Shown piece after piece: positions 18,846 through 22,609 of a DNA stretch of 22,609 nucleotides. The translations under genes were made by a program, and so were the position numbers. This stretch comes from Hypsibius dujardini (lineage: Eukaryota > Tardigrada > Eutardigrada > Parachela > Hypsibiidae): NCBI GenBank assembly GCA_001579985.1, contig LRSR01003595.1, positions 1 through 22,609 of the forward strand. The letters run 5' to 3'. Every line of letters starts with the position of its first letter. The first letter of the stretch is position 1. The notes beneath the pieces were generated by a model. It made no database searches. It saw nothing but the letters and a program-made list of their open reading frames with translations, and was not told the origin of the DNA.

Positions 18846-21739
18846 TTACGCCAGAGGAATGCTGGCTGGGGTAGGATCAACTTTCTCATTGAGCGGTTTT
18901 AAGGTGGTCGTCGTCGTTGTCGTTGTGCTAGTTGCATCGCGTTTCGTCCGAAGTACGGTCGTGTGATTATGGCTGGCATGGTCGTGATCTTCGTGGGGTC
19001 CGACGTGTCCGTGATGAGAGTCCCCGGTGGTCGTAGTGAGGTCGCGCTTGGTTCGAACGGTGATTGAGGTGTGATTATGACTAGCATGGTTATGGTCCTC
19101 GTGGGGTCCGATGTGTCCGTGATGAGGGTCCTCTGTGGTTGCGGTGACATCACGCTTGGTTTGAACGGTGATTAAGGTGTGGTTATGACTAGCATGGTTA
19201 TGATCCTCGTGGGGTCCGACGTGTCCGTGATGAGAGTCCCCGGTGGTCGTAGTGAGGTCGCGCTTGGTTCGAACGGTGATTGAGGTGTGATTATGACTAG
19301 CATGGTTATGGTCCTCGTGGGGTCCGACGTGTCCTTGATGAGGGTCCTCGGTGGTCGCGGTGAGGTCGCGCTTGCTTCGGATTCTGGTTATCGACGTGTG
19401 CTCGTGATGCTCACCATAATGGCCGAGTTTTTGCGGAGTGCTGCCAACGGTGCTGGGGAGTTCCGTCGTCGCCTCCCGCTTTGCGCGATCGACTTCGTTG
19501 TCTGCAGATGGATAAACAGGAGTGGAAGCTGAGCTGTTCATAGCTAATGTGGCGTTGCTGACGTTTGAACCAATCAGGGCTGAAGAAACGGTTGTGGCTT
19601 CTCGTTTAACCCGATTGGTGACGCCGGTCGAAGCCGGATCAATGTGCCGAGAGAAGGTACCACCGATTGAGGGGTGTGTGACGTCATTACGGCGAGATCG
19701 AATGATGTTCGGCGCATCGGTTGCGGTGCGGTTGAATGGGTCAGTTAGAGACTCGTTGAAATCTCGGCGAGCGCGGATGATGTTGGGAGCGTCAGTTGAG
19801 GTCAGGTTGGATGTTTCAGTTACGGACTCGTTGAGGTCTCGGCGAGCGCGGATGATGTTGGGAGCGTCAGCTGAGGTCAGGTTGGATGTTTCAGTTACGG
19901 ACTCGTTGAGGTCACGGCGAGCTCGAATAATGTTCGGCGCATCCGTTGTGGTCCGGTTAAATGGGTCAGTCAGGGACTCGTTGAGGTCTCGGCGAGCTCG
20001 GATGATGTTCGGTGTGTCGGTAGCGTTAAGGTTGAGTGTCTCCGTAACGGACTCGTTGAGGTCTCGGCGAGCTCGGATGAGTGTGTCGGTAGCGTTAAGG
20101 TTGAGTGTCTCCGTAACGGACTCGTTGAGGTCTCGGCGAGCTCGGATGATGTTCGGTGCGTCGGTAGCGTTGATGGACTGCGTGGTATTCTCGGTATCGC
20201 GAAGAGCCCGGGCAAGCGGCGTTTCCGTGTGGTTTCCCAGCTGTAATTCATGGCCGCCAAAGATGGTAAGATGTTCGATCGGATGCCCTTTGGACTGACC
20301 TGTAATTAGACAGCTACAAACCTCAAGAGCAGTGTACAGAAGAAAAGGTTTAGAGAACATATCATCAGCCCAATTTCTTACCGTGGAGATTGACTGGCAG
20401 TTCCGTTGTGAAGATGTTCCGGCGAGCTCGAACTGAACCTTCCGCTGTAGTTATCGTGGTGTTTACTTCACGCTTGTCCCGCGCTTCTCGGATCTCCGTG
20501 GAGTTGTCAACCTGAGTGCTGTTGAACGCAGTTGTTTCTTTACCTTGAAGGAGCGTCGATTCGGTAGTTGCTTCGCGTTTGTCGCGAGCTTCTCGGATCT
20601 CCGTTGAGTTGTCGATCTGCGTAGCGTTAAAGGCCGTCGTCTCAACCTGGCGGACATGGCGGGTCTGGTTGCTCGTGGCGCCGACGATGATGTGGACTAC
20701 GGACACTTCTTCCACTGTGGCGGCAGGGAGAACCACGAACGGCAAAACGACCACAACTAAATCGAGCCGACATTAAACGCTTGAAACCTCTATTTCATAA
20801 CGCAAAAAGGTGTACATAAACGGAGAACCTTACCGGTCTCGTTGGCAGGTAATGGAATGGTTTCCGACGGTCCGAGGGTATCGACGTCTCGGACTACACG
20901 AGCGTGCACTTCATCGGTGGTGTTTTGGGTCGGACGATCGGCATTGGTTTGGTCCTTCGTGACGGCCGCGTGGTCCTTCGCCTGAGGAACCTTCAGCAGG
21001 CCCGCTTTGGATGAACAAAACAATGCCGCATGACTTCAAGCAATCGGGCAAGCTCAATGTGCAATGACTTTCAAATTCCAGACGGTTATCACAACAAGCA
21101 TGTCTTACCGGCTTCGTAGGAGCCTCGGCTGGCCCGAAGAACTTTGTCCGCATCCGATCGCCTCGCACGAACCGAGTCCTTCCTCTTGATTTTCTTATCA
21201 TCGTCACCGTCTTCCTCCTCACGGAATGATGATGTCGTCGTAACTGTCTCATTACGCGTTCTCCTTGTCGTCGTTGTCGTCGTCCCGTTTTGTTCTTGTC
21301 TTTTTTGGCGGAAGGAGTTAGCACTGATGACTTGGACACCTCCGGAATTCACTACCTCAGCAGTCTCTAAAAAAAGCTGTACTTATAAAAAGGTTTGCGC
21401 AACATCATTGCAATCAAAAGTTAGATGCAAATTTCGTCGTCGGTTCGGAAATTGCCGATTGAATTCAATTTTTCAATCGTTTTAGCTTGTAATTAATCCT
21501 TAAATATGGAGGCACTTACCCGTTTGATTGGTGGCGGTAGGAATCTTTTCGCGTGGCTCACCTTGTGCATCAGTCGAATTGCTCGAAGCCGTCGTGACGG
21601 TGTCCCGTTTATGGCGGGTGGCATTTCCGGTTACGGTCGGCACGGTCACCCAGTGAATTTGAGGGCTGGTCGTGGTGGTGTCCTCCGCGGTCACGGCGAC
21701 CACTGCCAAGGTAAGTCCAATAAAAAAAAGAAACCTCAT
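18846..21739 (-). CDS. Secreted, furin-processed repeat polyprotein precursor, complete, 5 exons, 811 aa, unrecognised
   Basis: Exons (minus): 21739-21520, 21366-21109, 21004-20834, 20714-20382, 20299-18846 (2,436 nt, in frame); all four introns are phase 1. Residues 1-18 are a signal peptide (MRFLFFIGLTLAVVAVTA). The rest has no cysteine and no membrane segment. There are 19 R-X-(K/R)-R motifs, the furin/proprotein convertase signature, usually followed by Asp, Glu or Asn. Between them lie Thr-rich segments with many N-glycosylation sequons (NES, NAT, NRT, NHT). Exon 4 holds two copies of a 23-residue unit; exon 5 holds six 23-25-residue units (residues 384-531) and four His-rich units (639-781), then a poly-Thr tail. 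Inference: entry to the secretory pathway and cleavage into many small glycopeptides. I do not recognise the family. Alternatives are an uncleaved glycoprotein, mucin-like coat or cuticle protein. The exon 3 acceptor (CCAAAG) is weak. Confidence 0.8.
18939..19367 (-). repeat. Four tandem His-rich coding units (108, 108, 108, 105 bp)
   Basis: Units lie at 19367-19260, 19259-19152, 19151-19044 and 19043-18939 (minus). Each encodes about 36 residues: a Thr-rich head, GHVGPHEDHNHASHNHT or a close variant, and a closing (R/Q)TKR. Each has seven or eight histidines. Units 1 and 3 share a TATTEDPH head; units 2 and 4 share TTTTGDSHHGH. Confidence 0.9.
19689..20132 (-). repeat. Six tandem DLNES...RARR coding units (69-75 bp)
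   Basis: Units start at 20132, 20063, 19988, 19913, 19838 and 19763 (minus); the first is 69 bp, the others 75 bp. Each begins D(L/F)NES and ends IIRARR (RSRR in the last). Units 3 and 6 carry LTDPFNRT; the others carry VTETLN or VTETSN. A partial seventh unit precedes them (INATDAPNIIRARR). Confidence 0.9.
20470..20643 (-). repeat. Two direct copies of a 69 bp coding unit in precursor exon 4
   Basis: Copies at 20643-20575 and 20538-20470 (minus), 105 bp apart, each encode ETTAFN(A/S)TQ(I/V)DNSTEIREARDKR. The segment between them is ordinary Thr-rich spacer. Confidence 0.88.
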
Positions 21740-21858
21740 ATTTTATTTGAGCGCGACAGTAGAGCGGAAAACTATGGTTGAAAACCGAGAAAAAAAGTTT
21801 CGCAATTTAGAAAATGGGAAAGAAAACTAAACTTTGATTTGTTTGTCATTGGCCTTAG

Positions 21859-21865
21859 TTATATA
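21859..21865 (-). promoter_or_regulatory. Candidate TATA box of the secreted precursor gene
   Basis: TATATAA on the minus strand sits 120 bases upstream of the start codon at 21739. Initiation some 30 bases downstream would give a 5' leader of roughly 90 nt, which fits a highly expressed secreted product. Motif evidence only. Confidence 0.45.
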
Positions 21866-21902
21866 TTCGTATACGAGGTAAACTGGGCTTCTCCGTGAGC
21901 GT

Positions 21903-22009
21903 TTACAAACTTTCCGGTTTATTTTCCACTTCCCGTTCGTTGCAACGGAAATTTCCCAATTGACCATCCACAAACAGCGTGTCCTGAGTCGGTGGTGGTG
22001 GTACTGGAA
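21903..22009 (-). other. Exon-like segment, possible last exon of a further minus-strand gene
   Basis: A good acceptor (CCCGCCTCTCACAG) precedes a 34-codon frame: PVPPPPTQDTLFVDGQLGNF, then a cysteine and a charged end, stop at 21905-21903. An upstream piece ending at a GTAAGG donor near 22152 could join it in phase, but that piece has no clear acceptor of its own. No family recognised. It would end under 50 bases from the precursor gene's TATA motif. Confidence 0.22.
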
Positions 22010-22609
22010 CTGTGAGAGGCGGGAGCAAAAGTCGTTGAGATGTTGTCGTCGATAGACATCAGAGCGTCTCAGGATGGGCGCACCGTAATGGTATGGGTGC
22101 CTGAAGGTGCGAGTTGTAGATGGGAAAATAAGATGCGATGACGGTTCCTTACGTCGCCATCCCTCCGCTACAGCAATGCTGTTTACGGTTTTTTTGGGTT
22201 ATTAAGCCGTCGCGGCGAAGAACTGGTATGTTTGCTGGATGCTCTGGTCAACAATAATTTCCTGGTGGGAACCTTATCTGCATGGCATCAAGGCATTCAA
22301 ATGAGACTGAGACGTGATCGGGTCCGTTGGGTGCTGCATTTGTCCCACCTACTTTCTCTCACCTTGAATTGCCAGACGTCCCGCAAATATATATTTTTTA
22401 AATTTTTGCTTAATTCTATATCAATCTAATGTTAATGCTGAATCATTGAAGGAACTTTGTTATGGCTTTATGTTAAGTTGCTTTGTTATGGAACTTTGTT
22501 GAGTAGTGGCCAGACAGGCGTTCCACAGTGGTGCAGCAACAGCGATATCCAGTACAATCAACGACAACATTGAGTACACTGGAGGGTCCGGGGTAAGGAA
22601 AAAAGGGCG
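22010..22609. other. Right-edge sequence, no gene supported
   Basis: The plus-strand frame at 22232-22429 has no motif and ends in low-complexity AT-rich sequence. A minus-strand frame stays open from about 22197 to about 21825 but lacks an early ATG and any recognisable domain. A TTATGG-containing direct repeat (GGAACTTTGTTATGG and relatives) lies at about 22450-22500. Confidence 0.4.

Noticed and set aside
18939-20132. CRISPR-like or minisatellite array
   Set aside because: The repeats are in frame, protein-coding, have no unique spacers of constant size, and lie in a spliced animal gene.
19522-20298. Plus-strand open frame of 258 codons with repeated SLRSRRARMM blocks
   Set aside because: It is the mirror of the repeated units of the minus-strand precursor, which has a signal peptide, splice sites and in-phase exons; the plus frame has none of these.
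1-22609. tRNA, rRNA, transposon or virus-like coding regions
   Set aside because: I looked for cloverleaf-like segments, reverse transcriptase, integrase and transposase motifs and terminal repeats by eye on both strands and saw none; a profile search could still find short decayed pieces.

Overview
This is eukaryotic, animal genomic DNA. Every confident gene is split by short GT-AG introns (one looks GC-AG), and the recognisable products are metazoan families. Gene density, 50-900 nt introns and an otopetrin gene fit a compact invertebrate, probably ecdysozoan, genome. A tardigrade is my guess, but nothing in the window proves it. No transposon coding region, retrovirus-like element, tRNA, rRNA or CRISPR array was recognised. 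Exon models were built by hand from homology, reading phase and splice consensus; each complete model closes in frame.

Layout, left to right: (1) 1-766, minus: 5' part of a class A GPCR, three exons, cut by the window edge. (2) 2300-5483, minus: MCMBP, the MCM-binding protein of the replicative helicase, 10 exons, 554 aa. (3) 6987-10501, plus: an EHD/RME-1/Past1 endocytic-recycling ATPase, 5 exons, 549 aa. (4) 10741-12436, minus: EIF1AD, 4 exons, 181 aa, converging tail to tail on the EHD gene. (5) 13377-18008, minus: an otopetrin proton channel, 10 exons, 679 aa. (6) 18846-21739, minus: an unrecognised secreted, cysteine-free precursor of 811 aa, 5 exons, made of repeated peptide units separated by furin-type sites. 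The two flanks of gene 6 hold exon-like minus-strand pieces that I cannot place.

The most unusual item is gene 6. It has a signal peptide, 19 R-X-(K/R)-R processing motifs, dense N-glycosylation sequons, threonine-rich spacers, a 25-residue unit array that appears to have grown by duplication of a three-unit block, and four histidine-rich units in an ABAB pattern. It reads like a polyprotein from which many small glycopeptides are released; their role is unknown.

The second theme is simple-sequence DNA. (CTGT)n/(ACAG)n and (ATTG)n/(CAAT)n tracts occur in introns and spacers throughout, sometimes in opposite orientation on both sides of an exon, so that the transcript could fold around it. 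The genes are otherwise unrelated and show no operon-like logic.
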